From Mongoliibacter ruber (GTDB taxonomy: Bacteria > Bacteroidota > Bacteroidia > Cytophagales > Cyclobacteriaceae): a DNA stretch of 64,000 nucleotides. A program made the position numbers and the translations under genes. The stretch covers positions 1-64,000 of the forward strand of contig NZ_PVTR01000004.1 in NCBI RefSeq assembly GCF_003003005.1. The letters run 5' to 3'. This document shows, in pieces, positions 26,756-34,230 of this stretch; position 1 is the stretch's first letter, and every line of letters begins with the position of its first letter. A model generated the notes under the pieces. It made no database searches. It was not told the DNA's origin and was given only the letters and a program-made list of their open reading frames with translations.

Positions 26756-27185
26756 TCAGATTGGGGTTAATACTGAGTTGAAGGTTTGGTGTTCTGGTCT
26801 CAGTTCGTCAGTTCATCAATTCATCAAATTTCCTACACCCACAATCAACCCAACCTTTAACATCAAAATTGTAGATCTTAGATTTCAGATTTCAGATTTG
26901 GGTTAATACTGAGCTGAAGGTTTGGTGTTCTGGTCTCAGTTCGTCAATTCATCAATTCCCTACACCCACAATCAACCCAACTTTTAACATTTTTAACATT
27001 TAACCTTTAACACCAAAATTTTAGATCTTAGATTGAGGTCATTATTGAGTTGAAGGTTTGGTGTTCTGGTCTCAGTTCGTCAGTTCATCAATTCCCTACA
27101 CCCACAATCAACCCAACTTTTAACATTTTAACCTTTAACCTTTCTACCCCCCGACTTTTGCCGGGGCAAGTTTTAACAATTTTAA
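26732..27185 (+). repeat. Three tandem ~130-bp repeat units containing short octamer tracts
   Basis: Units start near 26741, 26872 and 27020. Each has GTAGATCTTAGATT, GAGTTGAAGGTTTGG, TGTTCTGGTCTCAGTTCGT, a short octamer tract (2-4 words such as CAGTTCGT or CAATTCAT), then CTACACCCACAATCAACCC. The last unit ends with a CCCCGACTTTTGCCGGGG hairpin near 27150. Three similar units lie at 29030-29407. Together with 26464-26740 this fills the gap between tviB and the four-helix-bundle gene. Confidence 0.85.
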
Positions 27186-27216
27186 CTTTTATCCAGCTAA
27201 ACAGGCAAAGAATCTT

Positions 27217-27609
27217 TCACTGTTTATTCTTATATCCTTTACCATCACTATTTTTTAGAATTGTAATCAATGTCTTGATTTTGAATTTCAAACTATCAGT
27301 GATTTTTAAGACTTCTGATTGTTCCGGTTCTGTGATAAACCCTGCATCTAATGCACGATAAGATTGCGACCTGACTTCACCATTAGAGGCCTTTGCTATA
27401 TATAAAAACTGGATAAATTCTCTATTTCCATCTCTTTCAAATCCCTCAGCAATATTGTCCATAATTGATCCTGCAGCTGAGTTTATTTGTGATGAAAATT
27501 TAAAATCTTTTGAGAAAGCAGGTTTTAGAGTGAATTTTCTGACAATCTGACAAAGAGTTCTTGCCAATTGCCAAATTTCTAAATCTTCAAAACAATTAAT
27601 CCTTGCCAA
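27217..27609 (-). CDS. Four-helix-bundle protein (S23/IVP family)
   Basis: A 130-residue protein of the 23S-rRNA intervening-sequence/four-helix-bundle family (PF05635/TIGR02436). INCFEDLEIWQLARTLCQIV at the start, FSSQINSAAGSIMDNIAEGFERDGNREFIQFL in the middle and SYRALDAGFITEPE are the family signature. No 23S rRNA is nearby, so this is one of the free-standing copies frequent in Bacteroidota, whose function is unknown. The related Avd protein serves in diversity-generating retroelements, but no reverse transcriptase is visible. The start codon is TTG, 9 bp after an in-frame stop. Repeat DNA lies on both sides. Confidence 0.88.
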   Translation of the reverse strand: MARINCFEDLEIWQLARTLCQIVRKFTLKPAFSKDFKFSSQINSAAGSIMDNIAEGFERDGNREFIQFLYIAKASNGEVRSQSYRALDAGFITEPEQSEVLKITDSLKFKIKTLITILKNSDGKGYKNKQ

Positions 27610-27728
27610 AACAATTCACTTTAAATTGTTTATACTTCCCAATAATATCAAAGCTTCAATCTAACAGACCTAACTTTTAACTTTTAACTTTCAACAATCA
27701 AGGCTATCCCCAAGCACTAAACTTTGCC

Positions 27729-28739
27729 CTAGTCCACCAACCCCCTATTCTCCCTTTCCAACCTCTCAAATACCTTCTTTACATCCTGGGCATTGTCTTT
27801 ATTGAGTGCCAGGATTGCGTCTTGGGTATGGATAAGCAGGGTGTTTTTCAATCCTACAAATTCAGTATGTTTATCGGAACCTATGACCATATTGCCATTA
27901 CTGTCGGTGGGATGTCCTACACTTTTGTAATAGTCATAAATGCTTTCGAATGAACCCATGTCAGACCATTGAAAATCAGCTTGTACAACTTTGATTTTTT
28001 TGGTTTTTTCCATTACTGCATAATCTACAGAAATGGAGGGAATTTGCATGGACAAGTCATAATCGAGAAAACCATCTTTGGAATTTGAAAATACCGCTTT
28101 GGACGCATGGTAGACTTCAGGTTCCATTTTTTGTAATTCTTCTAAGAAGACACCGGCCTGAAAGCAAAACATTCCCGAATTCCACAAAAAGTTGCCTTTT
28201 TTCAAAAAAGACTCTGCAGTATCCAAATTAGGCTTTTCCCTGAAACTCTTTACTTCCTCTCCTTGCGCTTCAATATAGCCATATCCCGTTTCGGGGCGGC
28301 TTGGCCTCAAACCAAAAGTCACAATATGTCCATTGGCAGCCAATTCAAATCCTCTATTGACAGCTGTTGCGTAAGCATCCCCTTCAGCAATCAGGTGATC
28401 TGAGGGCGTCACAAACAAAATATCGTCGGCATCCACAGAGAGTGCGGCAAAAGCAATTGCGGCAGCCGTGTTGCGTGGGCAAGCTTCGATTATCTCATTA
28501 TAATGATCTACACCCAAAACTTTCAGATTTTCGCGTGAAAGCTGGTAGTTCTCTTTGTTGCCGACAAGTATCAAGCCTTGGCATAAATTCCTATTTCTGA
28601 CCACAGTCTTTTGAAAAAGTGTTTCCCCCTCAAAAACCGGAAGGTACTGTTTGGGTCTGCTTTTTCTAGAAAGTGGCCATAACCTTGACCCTACCCCTCC
28701 GGAAAGAATTACATTTATTGTTTTGATTGGGGAAGACAT
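27729..28739 (-). CDS. manC: Mannose-1-phosphate guanylyltransferase
   Basis: A 336-residue nucleotidyltransferase that makes GDP-mannose from mannose-1-phosphate and GTP. It has VILSGGVGSRLWPLSRKSRPKQYLPV (pyrophosphorylase loop), FVTPSDHLI near 110, the GYGYIE motif followed by FREKP near 146, and FLWNSGMFCFQ near 166. It stops after the nucleotidyltransferase domain, so it lacks the C-terminal phosphomannose isomerase domain of bifunctional ManC/AlgA. The product feeds both gmd genes. It is flanked by repeat clusters and shares a leader with tviB. Confidence 0.93.
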   Translation of the reverse strand: MSSPIKTINVILSGGVGSRLWPLSRKSRPKQYLPVFEGETLFQKTVVRNRNLCQGLILVGNKENYQLSRENLKVLGVDHYNEIIEACPRNTAAAIAFAALSVDADDILFVTPSDHLIAEGDAYATAVNRGFELAANGHIVTFGLRPSRPETGYGYIEAQGEEVKSFREKPNLDTAESFLKKGNFLWNSGMFCFQAGVFLEELQKMEPEVYHASKAVFSNSKDGFLDYDLSMQIPSISVDYAVMEKTKKIKVVQADFQWSDMGSFESIYDYYKSVGHPTDSNGNMVIGSDKHTEFVGLKNTLLIHTQDAILALNKDNAQDVKKVFERLERENRGLVD

Positions 28740-28800
28740 GGTGATTGAAGGTTTTAAGGGTTGAGGGTTGAAGGTTAAAGGTTAAAAGTTAAAGGTTAAA

Positions 28801-29038
28801 GGTTAATAAACGGGCAGATAAACTTTTAACTGTCAACTTATTAATTACCATTTTCTAGTCTCAATTTAAAGTTTCTGAAGATTGTAAAGATTGAAAGTAA
28901 ATGATCGGGTAAGTAAATTCACTTTGATATTAACTGACCCCTGCTTATTTGAAAGTATTTATTTCCCGCAGATATCACAGATGAACGCAGATAAGCTTCG
29001 CTATTGACACAACAATTGTAGAGTGTAGATCTTAGATT
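28801..29038 (-). repeat. Duplicated leader upstream of manC
   Basis: Partner of 26519-26755, starting 62 bp before the manC start codon. The one indel is an extra C in the GACCCC run. Confidence 0.88.
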
Positions 29039-29407
29039 GAGGTCATTACTGAGTTGAAGGTTTGGTGTTCTGGTCTCAGTTCGTCAGTTCGTCAGTTCCC
29101 TACACCCACAATCAACCCAACCTTTAACACCAAAACTGTAGATCTTAGATTTCAGATTTCAGATTGGGGTTAATACTGAGTTGAAGGTTTGGTGTTCTGG
29201 TCTCAGTTCGTCAGTTCATCAGTTCATCAGTTCGTCAATTCCCAACACCCACAATCCGGCCAAACTTTAACACCAAAATTGTAGATCTTAGATTTCAGAT
29301 TGGGGTTAATACTGAGTTGAAGGTTTGGTGTTCTGGTCTCAGTTCGTCAGTTCGTCAGTTCGTCAATTCATCAATTCCCAACACCCACAATCAACCCAAC
29401 ATTTAAC
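29030..29407 (+). repeat. Second set of three tandem ~130-bp units
   Basis: Units start near 29025, 29138 and 29279, with the same internal order as 26732-27185. The octamer tract differs in word number and order in each unit. Beyond 29407 up to the next gene (29794) I see no further repeat and no convincing gene. Confidence 0.85.
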
Positions 29408-29793
29408 TGAGCAACTGTTCCCCTCTTGGCGGAGCTTCGCCCTTTCAGTCCCATTTGAGGACTTAGCGAAAGGTGAAACATAAATACAGGTGATTTGGCA
29501 ATAAATAAATGGCACCCCAATGTTTGCCAAAAAGATCACTCGTATCAAAAATGGGTCAAATTCAGCTGCAAATATAACAGGCCAATTTTTAAAATTGCCT
29601 TTGTTTTTTACAATTTAAGAGAGGAGAAAACATATTTGAGTTCTTCTTTTTTTCAAATGCTTGAAACTGGATATTTACCACATTATTCAAGTGATAAAAA
29701 CCATTTTTGGTACTTCATTTTTTTAAGATTTTTTTTTCAGATCTGATCAGCGAAGGATTTGGGTGTGTAAATTTTGAACTTTTGATTAATATA

Positions 29794-30405
29794 TCAGGTA
29801 ATTTTTTGTTCCAAGAACCCATTCATTTGCTTACAGACTTTCTCAAAATTGTGGGTATCTGCAACAAAGAAAAGATGGGTATGCACAAATTTTTCTACAT
29901 ATATTCCTTTATCATGAATCTTGAATACAATAGGTTCATCTTCATTGCTGAAATCCACTTCACGCTTATCAGCTCCTTTCATGATTTCAGATTCGATAAT
30001 TGTTTTTCTCTCCCTACCGTAGTCATATTTCTTATGTAAAAAGGCCAGCAATTCCCCCTCAAAAAAAAAGATATAAAAAGAGGTGACTCGGTCGCCTTCT
30101 TTGACCACATAGCGATTTACTTCAAGATACCCTTCCACCCAAGCGGACCAACATGATACCCGGGGATTTTTCTGCTCAATTCTATTTAAGATTTTATCAG
30201 CCGAATAGTTGGAATCAGGCACATCAAACACAAACTCCTCCTTGACCTGTTGGAGTTTGAAGAATTGATCTTGCAGAATCTTAAAGGGATTAAATAACTC
30301 AGTACCATATTTGTATTTAAAATGAACCTTGACCCCATTGATTGATTTGCTTTTCCTTTGGTACCCGGAAAAGACAATGGAAAAATAATTAAAAATGCTT
30401 GTCAT
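29794..30405 (-). CDS. Hypothetical protein
   Basis: Starts at the ATG at 30405 (MTSIFNYFSIVFSGY). A TTG five codons earlier is less likely. About 203 residues, no recognised family, no signal peptide or clear membrane span. The composition is rich in aromatic and charged residues (VSCWSAWVEGYLEVNRYVV, SFYIFFFEGELLAFLHKKYDYGRERK), suggesting a compact alpha/beta protein. It lies alone between two repeat clusters and is unlike the carbohydrate enzymes around it. It could be cargo carried in with the repeats. Confidence 0.5.
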   Translation of the reverse strand: MTSIFNYFSIVFSGYQRKSKSINGVKVHFKYKYGTELFNPFKILQDQFFKLQQVKEEFVFDVPDSNYSADKILNRIEQKNPRVSCWSAWVEGYLEVNRYVVKEGDRVTSFYIFFFEGELLAFLHKKYDYGRERKTIIESEIMKGADKREVDFSNEDEPIVFKIHDKGIYVEKFVHTHLFFVADTHNFEKVCKQMNGFLEQKIT

Positions 30406-30659
30406 CGTATTCAATATCAATGTGGTTTTACAATTGTGTTCTACTAAAAATGACCAAGTTCAAATATTTTAGAAATAAACCTGATCTAAAGAAAATTAAA
30501 CAAGAACTATACCCAAAACCAATTCAAACAGAGATAAAACTCTATTCAAAGACAACATTATAAAGCATTTTTCAGGATTTAATGTTTCAAATGAAATTTT
30601 AAACAAACATTTATGCATTTTAAAAATATGAAAGATCCCTGTATTTTTTTGAATTTTTT

Positions 30660-31075
30660 TTATTTTTCCAGCTAAAAATCTACGCCGTTTAGAAGAAATA
30701 CGATTGAAATCGAAGTGTAACGTAGATCCCGAGAACGAAGAGAATTGGGATACTTTAGAAATATGATTGAAATACAGTAGAAATATGATTGAAATACAGT
30801 AGAAATAAGTCTAAGGACTAAAGCGAATTGATACTCTTAATGCTTATTTTTTATTTTAGGCCCTAAAAATTCCATTTGTTGGTAAAGGTGCTGCGTTATC
30901 CGAAGGTTGTGCCTTCGGATTTATGATTCTTGAGCTTATAGCTCAAAAGGGTTATTAAAAGTCCATATACGACAGAAATACCATTGAACACAGTAGAATA
31001 AAAAAAATAAGAGCCTATGCGTATTGAAGATTTCAAACGCTTAATTGGCCATGAGTGAGGACACTCACGGCGGCG
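30660..31075 (-). repeat. Inverted copy of the mosaic repeat, first module
   Basis: Carries, in reverse orientation to 12.2-12.65 kb, the CCCGAGAACGAAGAGAAT element, five consecutive 11-bp units at 30758-30812 (GAAATATGATT/GAAATACAGTA alternating), the TTAGGCCCTAAAAATTCC block, the TCCGAAGG hairpin (30899-30919), TTGAGCT-TAT-AGCTCAA (30930-30946) and the TGAGTG-AGGA-CACTCA hairpin (31052-31067). The stretch 30421-30659 holds nothing I recognise. Confidence 0.85.
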
Positions 31076-31103
31076 AAATTGTTTCTACTTTTTCTGACAA
31101 AAA

Positions 31104-31177
31104 AACCTTCGAGGTCCAAAAAAGACCTCAAAGGTTAGCAGTCCCTGACCTTTGGGGTTTCCAAAACCCCGAAGGTC
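31104..31177 (+). repeat. Two adjacent strong hairpins
   Basis: 31104-31136: AACCTT-c-GAGGTC, a 7-nt loop, then GACCTC-a-AAGGTT. 31147-31177: GACCTT-t-GGGGTTT, loop CCA, AAACCCC-g-AAGGTC. The two share the outer ACCTT/AAGGT arms. They sit between two direct copies of the flanking module. Confidence 0.8.
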
Positions 31178-31212
31178 TGGATGGAGGAAGGATGATAAAA
31201 AATCCATTAATT

Positions 31213-31412
31213 GGTAAAGGTGCTGCGTTATCCGAAGGTTGTGCCTTCGGATTTATGATTCTTGAGCTTATAGCTCAAAAGGGTTATTAAAAGTCCATAT
31301 ACGACAGAAATACCATTGAACACAGTAGAATAAAATAAAAAAAATTAAGAACCTATGCGTATTAAAGGTCCCAAACGCTTAAATGGCCATGAGTGAGGAC
31401 ACTCACGGCGGC
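31213..31412 (-). repeat. Direct second copy of the hairpin module
   Basis: Repeats 30881-31075: TCCGAAGG hairpin at 31231-31251, the same TTGAGCT hairpin, and the TGAGTG hairpin at 31390-31405. It is nearly identical for the first 115 bases and more diverged after. Confidence 0.85.
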
Positions 31413-31545
31413 AAATTTCGTCAATTCCCCAGTTCCCCAATTCATCAATCCACCAAACTACACAAAAAGGACAGCCCGCACACTACAACAAACCCAACTT
31501 TTAACTCCCCGACATTCGCCGGGGCAAGTTTTAACAATTTACAAC

Positions 31546-31745
31546 CAGTTCCCCAGTTCGTCAATTCATCAGTTCATCAATTCATCAGTTCGTCAGTTCC
31601 CCTCTTCATCAGTTCCCCAATTCGTCAGTTCCCCAGTTCATCAATTCATCAGTTCGTCAATTCCCCAATTCATCAGTTCCCCAGTTCCCCAATTCCCCAG
31701 TTCATCAATTCCCCAGTTCATCAATTCATCAGTTCGTCAGTTCGT
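31546..31745 (-). repeat. Uninterrupted 25-unit octamer array
   Basis: Twenty-five consecutive 8-bp words. All but one (CTCTTCAT, the eighth) read CA[G/A]TTC followed by CC, AT or GT. All six possible words occur. The preceding 31413-31545 holds a shorter octamer tract, the linker in inverted orientation and a CCCCGACATTCGCCGGGG hairpin. The sequence after the array runs through the linker again to the wzc stop codon at 31809. Confidence 0.92.
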
Positions 31746-31808
31746 CAAACTGTCCAAAGAAGACAGCCCCCACACTACCACAAACCCAACAATTAACCTT
31801 TAACTCCT

Positions 31809-34226
31809 CTACTTCCTCTTCAACGCCCTTTTCCACCATGGCAACTGTACTTCTTCGTGGTAGCCGTAACTGTTGTTACCATAGCCATAGCCGTAGCCAT
31901 AACCGTAACCATAGCCATATCCTGTATCGACGTGAACATCGTTTAAGATGCCATACACCTTTTTTAAGCCACCTTTTTCAACAAGGTTGTTGAGGATTTG
32001 GATATTCCCTTTTTGGGAGTACTCCTGACGGAAAACGTAGAAGTTAACATCAGAAAATTTAAAAAGCTCTTTGGTCTCAGACACCAAACCCACCGGAGGA
32101 CAATCCAAAATCACCACATCATAGGCTTCTTTGATTTCATCCATAATCTTGGCGAATTTATCCTTCAACAACAATTCCGCAGGATTGGGAGGTATTGGAC
32201 CGGATAAGATCACATCCAAATTCTCAAAACCCGATGGTTTTACTATTTTCTGCCATGGCATATCTGTACTGAGACAGGTACTCATCCCCAGGTCATTGAT
32301 CATTCCAAAGTCCTCTGCAATCTTAGGTTTTCTTAAATCCAGTCCAATCAACACCGTCTTTTTACCCATCAGGGAAAATACAGAGGCCATATTGATCGAA
32401 ATAAAGGTTTTACCCTCACCCGAGATGCTTGAAGTAAACAACAGTGTCGACTTGTCCTTATTGTCAGATAGGTAGGACAGGTCAGCCCTCAAACTCCTAA
32501 AAGCCTCCGTCACCGTTGACCTTGGATTATTCAAAACAGGCATTCCATCATCACTGCTATTTCTTCCAATAATTCCAATAAGAGGTACTTTTAACCTGGT
32601 CTCCAGCTCTTTGGGATCTTCGATCTTGGTATTCAAGAAATCCTTGACAAACACAAACCCCACAGGAAATATAAACCCTAGTATCACTGCGATCAGGTAG
32701 GTCAACAAGCGCTTTGGACTTACAGGGTTTAAATCCGCTTCAGCATCTTCTATGATTTTGTTGCTGGGAAGGTTGGAGGCCCTTGTAATGGCAGCCTCAG
32801 CCCTTTTTTGCAACAGGTAGGTGTACAGACCTTCATTCAAAGTAAACTCCCGCTGAATCCGGATCAGGTTCTGTTCCGTTTGCGGAAGACTACTGAAGGA
32901 GGATTCTATCCTTGAAATCCTGGATTCTAAATCTGATATGATCAAAGCAGCATTGGAATCTACATTTTTGAGTACTTCCTGAATGGATTTATTGAGGTCG
33001 GTAATCTGCAAATTCAATTCCCGAACAGGAGGTGCATTTTCCCTTAACCTTGACAATTGCACCGATTTCTCTGCTTGCAACTCGATCAGGTTCATGATCA
33101 AAGAATTCAAAATAGGATCTTCTATACCCATTCCGGAAGGCACCACGATTTGGTTATAAGAACCTGTCTCCAAGTAGCGCTGCAATTGACCGTAATAGTT
33201 CCGCTTGAAGCGCTCTTTGCTCAACTCAATTTCCAATTCAGACAATTGGTTAAAAATCACCGAGCCTTCATTGCTCATATCATAAATGGCATTGGTGGAT
33301 CGGAAGTCCTGCAACCTGTTTTCGATATACAGGAGAGAGTCGGTCAAGACCACAATTTGCTTGTCAATAAAGTCTATGGTATTGCTTGCGGTGAGGTTTT
33401 TTTCTTCCAGTTCATTCTCCAAGAACACAGTTTGCAAGGCATTCAAGTAGTCTTTTCCTTTGGCCTGATTGATCACCCTCAGGGTAAGTTTGACGATTGT
33501 GGCTTGTTTATCCATGGGAGCTACTGAAAGGGCATCTCCGGTGTAATGGTCTATCAAACTTCTTCTGTCTCTTACTCGAATGATAATCTCTCCTGACTTT
33601 TGGGTTCCTGTAAGTTCGATCATAAATTTATTACCGGGCAGAACTACTTCTTCTCCAAAAGAAAAAACCCTTTCTGGACTGAGTGGTTTTTCCGCTTTTC
33701 TATACGCCTCCTCACCAGGAAAAACTTGTCTATATTCGTCATCGAGATACTTGATAGAAAAGCTTTTTTCATTTTCCCATGTAATCTGAATATCACCATT
33801 ACACAATTGCGGATGATTCCAATCGACCTCTACTGTAATTGGCGTGTTTTTATAAACTTCTCGGGTCGCAAGTATTCCTTTTTGGAAGTAATCAACTTCA
33901 AAATTCACCCTTGATAAGGCCGCCGCTGCTATGGGTCTTGATTTGAGGATAATCATCTGATTGTTGAGACCGGCATCCCCCATTTGTCCAAGTCCCATAC
34001 CTGCTTCAGCAAATAAGCCAAAGGGGGATTCCTTTTCCTTGATAAAAAATTTAGAGCTTACCTCATATTGAGGGATGGCTATTTTCAAGTATATAAAAGC
34101 GATCAAAAGTGCTGAAAAAATCGAGAGTAATATATAAGGCCAAACCTTCAGTATCCTGAAGAATATGTCCATCAAATCTATTTCATCTTCTTCCACCTGA
34201 GAAGTAGTCGTATTTTGGTTATTCAT
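31809..34226 (-). CDS. wzc: Wzc-type polysaccharide co-polymerase and BY-kinase, copy 1
   Basis: An 805-residue fused protein. The N-terminal Wzz-type chain-length domain spans two transmembrane helices (WPYILLSIFSALLIAFIYL near 29 and LLTYLIAVILGFIFPVGFV near 515) with coiled-coil periplasmic segments. The cytoplasmic tyrosine kinase has Walker A SSISGEGKT near 600, Walker A' VLIGLDLRKP and Walker B VVILDCPPVG. In Walker A' the first Asp of the usual D-x-D is Gly. The C-terminus is an alternating Tyr-Gly tail (GYGYGYGYGYGYG) before a basic end and is probably the autophosphorylated cluster. It controls chain length and export with the wza gene 4 bp upstream. Repeat DNA reaches its stop codon. 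Confidence 0.93.
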   Translation of the reverse strand: MNNQNTTTSQVEEDEIDLMDIFFRILKVWPYILLSIFSALLIAFIYLKIAIPQYEVSSKFFIKEKESPFGLFAEAGMGLGQMGDAGLNNQMIILKSRPIAAAALSRVNFEVDYFQKGILATREVYKNTPITVEVDWNHPQLCNGDIQITWENEKSFSIKYLDDEYRQVFPGEEAYRKAEKPLSPERVFSFGEEVVLPGNKFMIELTGTQKSGEIIIRVRDRRSLIDHYTGDALSVAPMDKQATIVKLTLRVINQAKGKDYLNALQTVFLENELEEKNLTASNTIDFIDKQIVVLTDSLLYIENRLQDFRSTNAIYDMSNEGSVIFNQLSELEIELSKERFKRNYYGQLQRYLETGSYNQIVVPSGMGIEDPILNSLIMNLIELQAEKSVQLSRLRENAPPVRELNLQITDLNKSIQEVLKNVDSNAALIISDLESRISRIESSFSSLPQTEQNLIRIQREFTLNEGLYTYLLQKRAEAAITRASNLPSNKIIEDAEADLNPVSPKRLLTYLIAVILGFIFPVGFVFVKDFLNTKIEDPKELETRLKVPLIGIIGRNSSDDGMPVLNNPRSTVTEAFRSLRADLSYLSDNKDKSTLLFTSSISGEGKTFISINMASVFSLMGKKTVLIGLDLRKPKIAEDFGMINDLGMSTCLSTDMPWQKIVKPSGFENLDVILSGPIPPNPAELLLKDKFAKIMDEIKEAYDVVILDCPPVGLVSETKELFKFSDVNFYVFRQEYSQKGNIQILNNLVEKGGLKKVYGILNDVHVDTGYGYGYGYGYGYGYGNNSYGYHEEVQLPWWKRALKRK

Positions 34227-34230
34227 ATTC

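Noticed and set aside
27050-27361. Plus-strand frame of 103 residues overlapping the four-helix-bundle gene
   Set aside because: It is made of repeat units and the antisense of a well-supported gene.
27217-27609. Diversity-generating retroelement accessory (Avd)
   Set aside because: The protein family is related, but no reverse transcriptase, template repeat or variable-repeat target gene is seen in the window.
29363-29793. Short frames on both strands beyond the second repeat set
   Set aside because: They have no recognisable motif, poor composition and no clear start signal; the hypothetical gene to their right is the better call.
31045-31290. 81-residue frame starting MAMSEDTHGG
   Set aside because: It starts in the same repeat module as the frame above and crosses the two strong hairpins; it is a by-product of repeat sequence.
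31383-31803. Two overlapping open frames rich in Ser, Pro, Gln, Phe (about 136 residues each)
   Set aside because: They are translations of the octamer array in two frames. The words contain no stop on this strand, and the starts lie in the hairpin module (ATGGCCATGAGTGAGG). No ribosome-binding site or conserved protein is seen.
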